DNA from: Blastocladiella emersonii ATCC 22665
Taxonomy: Eukaryota; Blastocladiomycota; Blastocladiomycetes; Blastocladiales; Blastocladiaceae
Length of the DNA: 64,000 bases
Assembly (NCBI GenBank): GCA_025594325.1
Contig: JANHCV010000012.1
Span: forward strand, 310,001-374,000
Reading direction: 5' to 3'
Below are positions 1-9,678 of this stretch, in pieces. How positions within the stretch are numbered: the first letter of the stretch is position 1; every line of letters begins with the position of its first letter. Under the pieces are notes generated by a model that worked only from the letters and a program-made list of their open reading frames with translations, was not told where the DNA came from and made no database searches. The position numbers and the translations under genes were made by a program.

Positions 1-222
1 TCCCAGCAGAAAGTGGTTGGTGGACAGCGAGAGAAGAGGAGCACCCGCAGAGCCCGTGGCGGAAGGATTGAAGCCGACCAAGGGCGGCATCTCGGCCAGA
101 ATCTGCGAGACGAGGTCGTTCGTCGGGGCGTCCAGGCCGGTCAACGCCGGCGGGGCCGGAAGCTGCGGCTGCGAGCCCGGCGGCGGGCCTTGCACCGACT
201 GCGAGGTTTCATTCGATGCCAT
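1..222 (-). CDS. N-terminus of an unknown protein, cut by the window edge
   Basis: On the minus strand an ATG at 222 opens 74 codons that run off the left edge of the window without a stop. The start lies in a good eukaryotic context (ACACACC before ATGG). The visible N-terminus is rich in Pro, Ser and Gln (residues 5-30) and then becomes more ordered, with a TNDLVSQILAEMPPL segment that could form an amphipathic helix. Low-complexity followed by order is typical of a disordered N-terminal tail. I do not recognise the family from 74 residues and infer no function. Confidence 0.6.
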   Translation of the reverse strand, partial: MASNETSQSVQGPPPGSQPQLPAPPALTGLDAPTNDLVSQILAEMPPLVGFNPSATGSAGAPLLSLSTNHFLLG

Positions 223-1560
223 GGTGTGTACAGTGTGCGAGGGAGGGAGTGGCGAAGGGCGCCGAGTCCCTGCGGCGAAGACCGCGGCGAAGACCGGGGC
301 GAGGTGGCGCTTTCGAGCATCATGTGAGTGGCGTCGCGCGACCCCAATCCGCCCTTTCTCCCCCGCTCCCCTCCCACTTGCAAATCTGCCATGTATCCCG
401 CGCTATGACTTCATGCATACTATTTTAAAGAGGATTGTCGCGGTGTTTACTACTTTCGAAACGCAGACCGTCGCGCCGTTCATGGGGGCGTTCTTGCGAT
501 TCCGCTGGGCGTCGGCCACTTGCACTCGATCGACGCCCGCGGAGCACGTTTTCATCATGTATTGCGGCTCCTGCACAGCAATTCCCTCGTGTTCGCCGGC
601 CTGCTTGACCCTCGCGCGTCGCGCGTGAGCGGGAACTTGACGCGGATTGCCTCATAGCACGCGGTTGGGGCATACTGCTCTTCGACGCGCTCAACATGCT
701 GCTCAGCCACCAGCGCTACTTTCACTTCCACTTCCACTTCCTCGCCTTTATGCAACGGCCGTAATCACAGGTGGCATCCATCGGTACACTGGGTTCGCGC
801 AAGCACGCTTGGGCGTCTCCTCAATCTCTGGCGCTGAATGCTGCTGGTGCTGGTGGTTAAGCTTGGCGACGGCTGCCACAAGCTCGAGCGCGCGCTTTGT
901 GAGCGGAGTAACCTGTGCGACAGACACGGCGTAAACGATGATCGCCTTGTTGCAGCGCGCAGTAGCATCGGTGAGGACTTGGTAGCGAGCTGCTCCGCCG
1001 TTACGGACCGCCAGGTCACCGCGATTATCGACGCGTGCGCCGCACGCGTCTTGGTACCGGCCACGGACGGCGCGCGGAACGTCGTCAAGCACGCCACGCT
1101 GCTTGCGGACGCCGACGCCACGGCCGCAATGTCTGTTTTGAAACCGTTACCATTCCCGCGTCAGTCAGGGGTCCGTTGAGCGCGTCGTGCTGCCCGCGCT
1201 CGCAATGAGGAGGAAGGCGATGGCGCCCGGTACATTGCGCGAGACGATGGAAGCGGCTCTCGCAGGGCCCAGGCGGCCGAGACTGTCCAGTAGTTTGCGC
1301 TCCGCCACCCTGGGTGGAGCGTTACTGAAAACGCGATCGCGTCGCGCACAAGGGCACAAGCGAGCAGGTCGTTGTCAGCGGGAGCATTGCATTGGCAAGT
1401 CAGCAAGTGGTTTGCTTGAGTACCGACGGGTTTGAGGCAGAAATGGATCAACGAATGGTGTCGTGTCCTTACTTCAAATCATTGTCCTTCCTCAACCTTC
1501 GCGAGCATGCGGTCTGGCAGAGTCATTGAGATGTATTTGTATCGACAGACAAAGCTGAGC
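223..1560. other. Gene-poor stretch with one coding-like remnant
   Basis: No complete gene is supported. On the minus strand 748-1146 is open from one stop to the next and reads as plausible protein (for example CNKAIIVYAVSVAQVTPLTKRALELVAAV), but it has no in-frame ATG. A second protein-like stretch lies at 1165-1330 in another minus frame. Both could be pieces of a decayed gene. A faint resemblance to a histone fold in the first piece is too weak to use. Confidence 0.35.
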
Positions 1561-3192
1561 TTACGCTTGCGCGTGGGAGCCAGAATCAGATTTGCCTCGT
1601 CCGCGGCCACCGCGGCGACGGCGCCGAGGCAGCTTCTCTTCCTGCGGATTCTGGGGCACCTGTTGCAGTGGCTGCCTGTTCTGGGCAACCGCCGCGGGCA
1701 GCGCGTTGACCTTTGCGATCCAAGCCTGCCGCTTGTGCCACTCGTTGATGCGGTTGCAAAGCTCCTCTAAATCGTCGTATTCATAAAACTTGAAGTACGT
1801 GACGTTGCTGCTCCGAGGTACTCCGTGAGAATAGAAAGGAAGGGCGATTTCCTCGCCGTCGGTGCTGAAGTACCCGCTGCATCGGCGCACGAGTTGCTGA
1901 TTGCCCGTCTTCCCAACGGCGACTTGCTTCCACAAGTACTTGGGCTGCATGAAGTGGAAGAGGACTGAGAGCCGGTGGTCCCATGCCGCGAGACCATTTA
2001 CCAAGTCGGCGCGAAGCCAAGCCTTCACCTGGTCGACCTGCTGCTTTTGGACCGCCTTGAGCGGGGCGGGAGACGTGTCATCGGTACCGATGAGAGCTTT
2101 GATTGCTTCGGTGGGGCGCGGCGGGACAGGCGGCAGCGCAAGTTTGGGGCGAAAGTCGGCGATGACAAGGTTGCAGAACGCCTCGAACGAAATTGTGATT
2201 TTGGGGGAGGTCGCAGGGATGACGGGGGTGAACTTCTTGAGCGGCACAATGAAAGGAATGTCGTAGTGCTCCGCGGGGATGACCCCGTCTTGGACGAGCG
2301 ACTCTTGGACCGCGGGAAGTGCAGCAAGCATATTGAACGGACGCTCCAGGTCGAGTTCCGGTCCGAGGCGACGATTGACCTCCTCGGTCATTTCCTGGTG
2401 AACCTGCTTTGTGTTCCAAGTCGGGCGGGACGGTCGCTTGGCCTTGACGCCAGGCACACGGTCAGCCAGGTACCAATACAATTCATGTTGATGCTTGTGC
2501 TCCTCGGCTTTGGTCATTGCAGCGGCAATCTCAAACACGTATCTGTCACAGTTGCGCATCGCAGCCTCGGTCGCGATGTGAAAGTAATCGATGGCCAGCT
2601 CGCTGTAAAACAGCTCGCACCCAGCAGGGTGGTAAAGCGGCTCGGTCGGCGGGGACTGGCATTTGGCAGCGACAGCGGCCGCGTGGATACGAGTGTCGGG
2701 GACACGTTTAAGGTCGGAAGCAAGAGCAGCGTCGCAAACGCAACGAAAAACGAGCTCGACACGCTCCTGCGAATCGAGAAGATGGGCAAGGTCGCGAACG
2801 CCATAGAGGCGCTGGTACTGATCGAAGATGGCGTGCGCCTTGGCGCGACACTGCTGTCCGGCATCGTGTAGTTTGCGGAACGCATTCATGAGCTTGGCTC
2901 GAGTTGTATAGCGAGCATCAAGTCCGGGGAGCACGGTGTCGCGAAACACATCGTTGAAGGGGAACGACTCCCACTCGTCCACGCTCGTATCAACTCGCCG
3001 GTTATCACCAAGCAAAGGGCGGACTTTGGTTCCAATCGGCGCAGCAGTCAGGTTCGAAAGTAGCGACTTTGGCGGCGCGGCGGGCCCGTCATGAGCGCGG
3101 CGAGAGCCACCACCGCCTCCGCGGCCGCGCCCTCGACCTCTGCCGCGACCGCGCTCGGCTCCGCGTTGCATAGTGTTATTCATGCGTTCCAT
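1561..3192 (-). CDS. RGG-box protein of unknown function
   Basis: A single open frame of about 543 codons. I start it at the ATG at 3192 (MERMNNTM) because the longer frame begins with GTG, an unlikely start in a eukaryote. Residues about 13-30 form an Arg-Gly tract followed by a Gly run, typical of RNA-binding or nucleolar proteins. The C-terminal 20 residues are again Arg/Gly-rich (RRRRRGGRGRGK). The 480-residue middle is well-composed globular sequence, mostly helical, with no motif I recognise. The bipartite RGG architecture suggests an RNA- or nucleic-acid-associated role, but that is inference. No intron is needed, and flanking genes do not inform function. Confidence 0.75.
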   Translation of the reverse strand: MERMNNTMQRGAERGRGRGRGRGRGGGGGSRRAHDGPAAPPKSLLSNLTAAPIGTKVRPLLGDNRRVDTSVDEWESFPFNDVFRDTVLPGLDARYTTRAKLMNAFRKLHDAGQQCRAKAHAIFDQYQRLYGVRDLAHLLDSQERVELVFRCVCDAALASDLKRVPDTRIHAAAVAAKCQSPPTEPLYHPAGCELFYSELAIDYFHIATEAAMRNCDRYVFEIAAAMTKAEEHKHQHELYWYLADRVPGVKAKRPSRPTWNTKQVHQEMTEEVNRRLGPELDLERPFNMLAALPAVQESLVQDGVIPAEHYDIPFIVPLKKFTPVIPATSPKITISFEAFCNLVIADFRPKLALPPVPPRPTEAIKALIGTDDTSPAPLKAVQKQQVDQVKAWLRADLVNGLAAWDHRLSVLFHFMQPKYLWKQVAVGKTGNQQLVRRCSGYFSTDGEEIALPFYSHGVPRSSNVTYFKFYEYDDLEELCNRINEWHKRQAWIAKVNALPAAVAQNRQPLQQVPQNPQEEKLPRRRRRGGRGRGKSDSGSHAQA

Positions 3193-3813
3193 TGGTTGAT
3201 ACGATGGCACAGTGGCACGTTGGATGAGCGCGTCAACAGCCGGCCGGAGGAGCGCAAGCGACCAGCCACACGATCGCCGACTGATCGATCACCTGACGCT
3301 CACATGATTTTTCGACGCGTCTCTCAACGCGTCTCTCGCTCGGCTCGCAGGTCGGCAAGCTCGCTGCCTCAAGTAGACACTTTGCGAAAAATTGGGTCCA
3401 TCCCAAATCTGAAAGCACCTGCAACTGGTCGGGCTGCGAACGCGTTGCGCCGAAATGCAAGGCCTGCGGCCTGCCACGCCTCTCAGCGGGTGTCACACTC
3501 GCGAACCCATGCGAAACGAGAGCCGAGCCTTTAGGCCTCGCTATCTCACGCCGGCTGAATGTTGCGAACGGCGAAATGTGCGGCGGGTCGCGGGTAAGCT
3601 CGCATGCTATTGGCGGCACAGGTCGCGCGAATTCGCCAGGCAGCTGCGTGTGCTTCCAGATTCTCAAGTGGGCCCAAGTTTGCGCAACATGTACAGTGCT
3701 TTCACATCAGGAAAGAGTATAATCAAGAAGAATTATCGATTGAACTTGCCGCAACGTGAAGTTGAGGCTCAATGACGTATCACAACAGTCGCCAGCACGT
3801 CAGCTTTGTGCAC
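3193..3813. other. Intergenic stretch
   Basis: I see no gene here. The open frames lack sensible protein composition and contradict each other. The segment upstream of 3192 probably holds the promoter of the RGG-protein gene, but I cannot point to a TATA box. Confidence 0.4.
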
Positions 3814-4414
3814 TCAAGCAATATCTGTCGGCAGCGCGACCAGTGCCATCGTCGTCTCCTGGAGCCGGTCGATCTTAGTCGGACCGCGCGCGATATCGCC
3901 AAAAGCCGTGTCGCCCGCCTGGCGCGGAACGAACGTAAACTCGTACATGGTCGAGATCGCCGCTAGGTGCAGGTCGCCCCAACTAAGACCGAAAGCGAAG
4001 AGAAGCACAGCGAGTAGCGCGACAAACGAGGCCACGACCTCCCACACCTCGATCCCAATCACGGTCTGGACAAAAAGCTGCGATCCACTGGGCACCTTGT
4101 CCGTCGGCACGCCCTCCGTCTCCTCGAGCCAGCCGCCCGTGTTGGCCAGGTTGAGCAGCGTCTGGCTCCAGCCGTCGGTGCCGCTCAAGACGGCCCTTTT
4201 GTCGCCGGATGAAGAAAAGTAGGTGTTCTTGACGGTCAAAAGCGCGGTTAACCAGAAAAAAATGAGTCGCGTCTATCAATGCGATGCGCAACGCATTTGT
4301 CGCCGAGTCGAGTGTTACAATGGTCTTGGCCGCGAGCATTGAGTGGCTCGCCTTTGACGCAGTCCTCATCCCCGCTCTGCAGATGCGGCAGTCAGGCGAC
4401 GCGGGTTTTCTCAT
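3814..4414 (-). CDS. Small membrane protein, two exons
   Basis: Exon 2 (4272-3814, 153 codons with the stop) is clearly coding but lacks an ATG; it follows an AG acceptor (GATAG). Exon 1 (4414-4319) starts at ATG MRKPASPDC, and a GTAACA donor at 4318 gives a 46 bp intron that joins in frame (phase 0). The product has 184 residues. A hydrophobic stretch spans the junction (LIFFWLTALLTV, about residues 34-46), and a strong membrane helix lies near residue 115 (VVASFVALLAVLLFAFGL). A soluble loop between them suggests a two-pass protein. The intron is short, so exon 1 is less certain than exon 2. Family not recognised. Confidence 0.55.
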
Positions 4415-4499
4415 CACACGCAAAGGACCTGTGCAACTGCAACGTCTCGCAATGAATGATCAAGAATACCAGAACCTCATGAGGTGAAATGGAAATCAT

Positions 4500-6703
4500 T
4501 CATTGCTCTTCGCCATCGTCATCGTCATCGCTCCCGTCCTCGCTCCACTCCACGTCGCGGAGAGCGGCAGGAACGAGCGTCTTCTTCCATGACGGGCTCG
4601 CGGCCGTAATTTTCAGCAGATCACGACATACCCATGTTGGGCAGACCGGGATCAACATCTCGAGAATGAGCTGTTTCGTTGGCATCGTCCATGCGCAGTG
4701 AGTCGGATCCGCCGCCTCAGCTGCAATCCGTGCCTGAAGCGCGTCGTCGCTCAAAAAACACGTCTGAAGCTTGAGGTAAGGATCAGCTAGCTGCGCCCGT
4801 CTCAGGGCCTTGGGGTACTTGTCAAGAATGGTAAAGAGGGCGAAATGCCACGGTGTCCAATGAGCCGAGTGGCGCTTAACAGAAATGCGGTCAAGCGAGG
4901 GGCCGCCCGGGCAGCGGTCGTGTTTGAGAAGCAGCACGTCAAGGTAATGGCGCGTCACAAAAAGGTCTCCCTTGCCGCCAATCTGGCACAGTGCGGCAGC
5001 ATGATGCACTGGGTCGTTGAGCACGTAAACGATCAAATCGGCAAAGTGGAGCGCGGCTTCGGTCTCGTAAAAGTCGGTGCTGCAGTAGACTTCGCGAAAG
5101 AGCTCGGAAAATAGCTTGGCCGGGTCGTGCGAGTACGGCGGGCTGATCAGTGCCTGCGCGATGGTTGGGAAGTTGCCAAAAAAATCGTCGACAGTGTTCG
5201 TGTCCCAATCATACACCTGATCGAGTCGAATGTCCAACTCGATTGCAATCGAGAACGCGAATACAATCGGTGAGGTCGCGAGTGTCCCAAAGTACTATTG
5301 CGAGAGGGTAATGGGTTAGTAAAATGACATGGCGTGAGGGAGCAATGACGGGTGAACGCACTTTGATCGAGATCGACGAACTTGTTCAGTTGGTCTCGAG
5401 GGATGACCTCCTTGGCCAAGTCAAACATGGTGCGGTCACACCGACGGAACGCACGTTCAACCTGCCGAGACAGGAGAACGTGTTTACCAATGCCAACCTC
5501 GATGAGACGGCGCATCTGGTCGCTGGTCAGGTCACGTTCTTCAAAGATTTCGGCAAGTTCCTCCTCAAATCGAAAGATCTCTTCAGCGTGTCTCGAGTGG
5601 TCGATGAGAACGCGATCAATTGGGATTTCGGGATTGAGTCCACTTGTGCTGCCAAGCGACTCGTGAACCGCAGCGATCAGCTCCGGATCCTCGCGAGCGA
5701 GAACAAGCTCGGCGTAGAAGTAAAAGTCGCGGTGGTCCAACCTCCACCCGTGAGCGTAGAGCCAGCGAAACTGTGAGAGGATCATGTCGCTGCGTAGATA
5801 AGCCATTTCGAGGTAGGTGAGAAGAAGATTGATACCATGATTGCTTGACACAGCATCGATCGCGGTGTTGACATCAAATCCGAATGGCAGCTGCTGGAGT
5901 CGTTCGAACAAGGTAAATTCCCACTGGAACAAGGCGCGTGTCGCGAGATACGCGACGAGGCCAATGGTGGGAAGCTGCTGAGCTGCCTTACACATCCGTG
6001 ACCACGCGCATAGTCCAGTTGAAACGTCCTTATACCACTTAGTGCTGCCCCATTCGCAGTTCAAGCGGTAGAGATCGAAGGTACGGCACGTCCAGGGAGC
6101 GCATGCCGGCAAAGCCGTCTGAAAGAGCGAGATAAGTCGCTCTACTAGGTCAAGCTCGCCTACCAGCACGAGAAAAGTGATAATTTGAAAGAATACGATG
6201 AGCGGGTGCCAAGAGTTGGGGCCAGAAGGGGCATCAGCGACGGCGTCGACCAGGGTCGCGACATAGGACGACCAACTGACACCCAACTCGGTCAGATTGT
6301 GATTCTGTGCGTCGCGCTGTACAGCTTGCACAAGGTGTTCGAGAAGGATCCATGACAACGGGAGGGCGGGCCGTGAAGCAAACTCACCCCGCGTAGCAGC
6401 TGCGCGGGCAGCGCGGTCAACGGAAAGCAGTTGGTCGAGGTAGACGCTCAGGTGGGTCTGGACGGGGGCGGTCGGCTGAGCCCGCCCAGGTCGCAAACCG
6501 GAAGCTCGGTTAGCTCGGACGATTATGCAGCGGAGCCAAGTGTAGTGCATTCGGCCGGACGTGGCAAGCGTGTGAATCGCGCGCGACGACGCAGCGAGGG
6601 TAGGCCGTGGGCCAGCAAGCGCCACCACGCGCTCGAGCACGTCGAAAGGGGGATCCATTTGGTTCATTGCATGAAGTGCAGTCGCTTCATCAGCTACATT
6701 CAT
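4500..6703 (-). CDS. F-box-like helical-repeat protein, two exons
   Basis: The ATG at 6703 starts MNVADEATALHAMNQMDPPFDVLERVVALAG. The PPFDVLERVVAL...LAASSRAIHTLA segment resembles an F-box helix pair, the SCF-substrate-receptor type of start; this is a pattern match, not proof. The remaining sequence is helical, ankyrin- or TPR-like, and ends in an acidic tail (SEDGSDDDDDGEEQ). An intron at 5361-5295 has a GTGCGT donor, a TACTAAC-like branch site and a CAATAG acceptor, and links exon 1 (6703-5362) to exon 2 (5294-4500). The phases as I read them differ by one base, so either the junction is slightly off or the copy carries a frameshift. The gene at 50688-52876 has the same overall plan and may be a paralogue. 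Confidence 0.6.
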
Positions 6704-6711
6704 TGAGCGGG

Positions 6712-8079
6712 ATGGGGAGAAACCTCTCGTTTGCGCGTGCGAACTCGACGAGAAGTGGCAGCGCAGCAGCCGACCAGGTGACCGGCCGAAGCGCTCTCGC
6801 TCTCCCAAGGCCTCCTCCCACGGCGACCGTGAACTCTGAATCGAATGAAACTTGCTGCAACAATGGCTTGGAGGAGCCTACTTGCGAAATTACCGTTCCC
6901 TACAGCGTCGTCAAGTTGATCCTTGAACGCACCGTCCGCTTGCATGACCCGCACGACGCACCCGGCCTTCTCGGGTACTTGCGCGTTTTGCCTCGCGCCC
7001 ACGCCCCCAGCGTATACAAGGCGGTGCTTCAGCGCGCTACCAACTTGACCGTGGTTGTGGCGAGCGAGCACGGACGTCTTGTTGTGCTTAAAGAATGGAG
7101 GCGTTCCAGCCTCCCGCTCGTCTACTCTGAACTAGCCTTCTCGCTTGCGTGGGGGCCAACTCTCATTACCACATCATGGAGTGGTGGCGCAGCTCTGGCC
7201 TGGAGCTAAAACTAGACAGCCGGCTTCCGAGCGCTGCCCGTATATTCCTCGATGTCGCGCCAAAGTATCCGGCCTCGATGCATCGCGAGTTTCGCGGATA
7301 CGCTCTCGCAGCAGACGCTGACGTGTACCTCGCAGAGCACTTTGACGAGCTTGCATTCGGCAAAGGGACTGTGCTTCAGCTTGGTTCGATGCGGCTCACT
7401 TGCGCTGGTGCCAGGCTTCTCTCGGACATTCTTGCGCACCCTGGCTGCGCCCTGACCACCATTATCCTAAGCGAGTGCGCTGTCACCTTGCCCCATCCAG
7501 CCTCCCGACTCGGTGCGTATTTTGGAGCTCATTCGCAATCCTCTTGACTACGAGAGCGACAAGGTCTTCACCACCTCATGGCTGCCTCGAGCACTCAGCG
7601 AGCTGTCACTCAAGGGCAATGCCTACGGGACAGGGGATCGAACAGTCGAGCTTCAGCCCTTTCCCGCGACTTTGCGCAAATTGCGCATTATCAAAGCCAC
7701 GCTCTCGCTTAAAACTGCACTTTCCCTGATTGACCCGCTCCCAGCGCAACTAGAGACACTTTCCATTATGGAGTCGCAACTTCCAAGCGAGGCGGTGCAT
7801 GTATTTGCGGAGCGGCTCTCCACGCTACGATTGCAATGTCTCTTTCTCGCCCGATGGAAACGGTCCGATATTGATGCAATTGTGCCGCATCTCCCCGAGA
7901 GTCTTGATCGGCTCTGGCTCGCCTGGTGTGAGCTCGATGATGCGTCTTCCGTCCCAGCATTTGCGACGAGCCTCTCACGCGGGTTGCGCACCCTGATCTT
8001 GTTTGGAGCCACGATCGAGGACTCCAACGCAGCCGATTTCGGTCGAGCGTTCCCCGATCGCTTAGGACCCTTAAACTGA
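6712..8079 (+). pseudogene. Frameshifted LRR protein pseudogene
   Basis: The product matches the plan of the LRR genes at 29469-31027 and 38179-39879: an N-terminal helical cap (ILERTVRLHDPHDAPGLLGYLRVLP), then EWW..SGLELKL, then ribonuclease-inhibitor-like leucine-rich repeats. The first frame runs from ATG 6712 to about 7150; a one-base shift there moves the reading to the frame open from 7149 (the expected HIMEWW motif continues). A second shift near 7510 moves it to the frame ending at 8079. The last repeats are truncated relative to the paralogues. Its start lies 8 bp from the divergent F-box-like gene. Two independent shifts in the expected alignment argue for a pseudogene rather than introns. 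Confidence 0.7.
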
Positions 8080-8572
8080 AACCCCAAAAGTGAACGGTTC
8101 CTACGGAGCCATGAGACTGACCAAAGGATCCCCTTCCTTTTGCTATTGCTTATATTTTCTCCGTGCCGAATTTAGGGCTGAAAGTACACTCTATTCATTT
8201 TTGTTTTACTCTTTAGGGTCGGCGGGCGGTGGAATCGCGGGCATAAGCGTCGCCCACGGCCAACGTGCCCCGCTGCGAAGCGCGTTTATCATGCGTTTCG
8301 CGTTGATCCCTTCTTGTCAAGCCTTGTCGCCAGGCTAGTTCAACGGCTGGTCAACCAACTTCGGGCGAGGCTTACTTTTGAAATCATTAGACTGCGCCGA
8401 AAGCGTCGCAGTATTGCGCGGCGATCAAGGTGTAAGACCCCGCGCTGTGCCAAACTCGCGCGGGCACACGCGCGACTGTGTGGCGCCGCCACACGCGCGA
8501 CGCGTTGCGCCACACTGACGCAATGAAGAGGCTGGCATGAAAAGCTCATGTAATTCATATCATAATAGACCG
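8080..8572. other. Intergenic stretch
   Basis: No gene seen. A GCGCGA/GCGCCAC-rich patch lies around 8455-8520; otherwise the stretch is unremarkable. Confidence 0.4.
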
Positions 8573-8833
8573 TCAAGAGCGACTTAAATCGTGGCCAGAG
8601 GACCGCGTGCCTGCATACGTCTCCGACCTGAGAGTCATCGGCGCGAGTTGCTTGATCGCGAAGATGCCCGCGTCATACGAGATGTTCTCGTAAGCGAGCA
8701 TCAGCTGTGCGAGCCAGCTCGCATCGACGGCTGCATCATCAAAACCTTCGTCCGGGAACAGTCTGAGGATTTCAAGCGGAAGCCGGCCGCGGCTGTGCGA
8801 AAGAATTTGGACGACGCCGGCCAGGTCGGTATT
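8573..8833 (-). pseudogene. Host gene fragment truncated by the viral element
   Basis: Reading leftward from the edge of the viral palindrome, 86 codons are open from 8833 to a TGA at 8573-8575, with good protein composition (LPLEILRLFPDEGFDDAAVDASW, then LMLAYENISYDAGIFAIKQLAP). The frame meets a TAG inside the palindrome, so the coding sequence ends at the junction with the element. It looks like the C-terminal part of a host helical-repeat or F-box-type protein. I found no matching N-terminal part in the right flank, so either more host DNA was lost or the gene was already broken. Confidence 0.5.
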
Positions 8834-8858
8834 GCCGTATCCCTATAGGGATACGGCA
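8833..8858. repeat. Perfect 26 bp palindrome at the left end of the element
   Basis: The outermost bases of the left terminus form a perfect palindrome with its centre between 8845 and 8846; each half carries TGCCGTATCCCTA. The same palindrome, extended to 28 bp, closes the right end. It could be a recombination crossover site, a recombinase or resolvase site, or the resolved form of a hairpin end. Confidence 0.9.
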
Positions 8859-9602
8859 CGCGGCTGCCCTTAGGGACTTCGCCATCGAGTCGCGATTCAC
8901 CCGGGGCTCCCAATTGAATTCCCGTTGCTTACCCCGAGTGACACGTCTCATTGCTTACCCCAAGTGAATGAATCCCCGTTGCTTACCCCAAGTGAATGCT
9001 ATGAGTCATGCCGAAATCCTTAGGGATTTCGCCACCCGGACCGGAGGCCGAAGGCCGAAGCAGGTGGGCGGGCGGGCGGCGGCGGGCGGGTCACGTGGAT
9101 CACGTGCACATGAACGGCGCGGCGACGCGACCACGGAGTCACTCTACGACTTGGTCGGCGACTTGGTCGCGGCAATAGGCCCTTGAAGGCTCTCGGAATA
9201 ATTCCACGAGAGGTCGGCGACTGGTCCAAGAACGCGAGCGGCGACCCAGGTCGGCGACCAGCCCCGGATGGCTCATCGTGGCCACCACCTTTGAACCGTT
9301 CGCCGTAAGCCATAGACGGGACTGGACGGGACTGTCCATTGAAAACTCGCTCGGGCTAAGCAGTGGACGTCAGGACGTCACTAAGGGGGTGTTTTGAAAA
9401 GTTAGCAGGGAAAGGGGGGGGAAGTGACCACTCGAGTGACAACTTCCCCCCCCTTTCGAGTCTGGAGAGGTCAAAGACCCCCTTCAGTCCCGTCCAGTCC
9501 CGTCCATGGCTTACCCCGAGCGAGTTTCAATGGACAGTCCCGTCCAGTCCCGTCCATGGCTTACGGCGAACGGTTTGATGGAGCGGGCGGGGACGGCGGG
9601 TC
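8834..9602 (+). repeat. Left terminal inverted repeat
   Basis: About 770 bp, repeated in reverse complement at 24712-25427. From about 9015 inward the two copies look nearly identical. The outer 180 bp has diverged by small insertions: the left copy has three units of TGCTTACCCCRAGTGA (near 8930, 8953 and 8983), the right copy has one. A GC-rich block (GGGCGGGCGG) sits at about 9064-9095. No gene is supported inside. Confidence 0.92.
9292..9578. repeat. Nested large inverted repeat inside the left TIR
   Basis: The segment 9292-9361 (containing CCGTTCGCCGTAAGCC and GACGGGACTGGACGGGACTG) is repeated in reverse complement at about 9505-9578. The spacer holds another inverted repeat: a G-run and a C-run flanking ACTCGAGT (9413-9452). 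The whole could extrude as a cruciform or hairpin. The right TIR has the same structure at about 24735-25025. It may take part in terminal replication. Confidence 0.75.
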
Positions 9603-9678
9603 CAGGCCAGGCTCCTGTGAACGGTCGCTGCGAGTACAGAAAGGTCAAAGTTGTATTACAAGGCAGTCGTAGGAGTCG

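Noticed and set aside
748-1146. Possible divergent histone H4-like fold on the minus strand
   Set aside because: Only scattered positions agree, there is no ATG and the C-terminus does not match. Kept only as an unassigned coding remnant.
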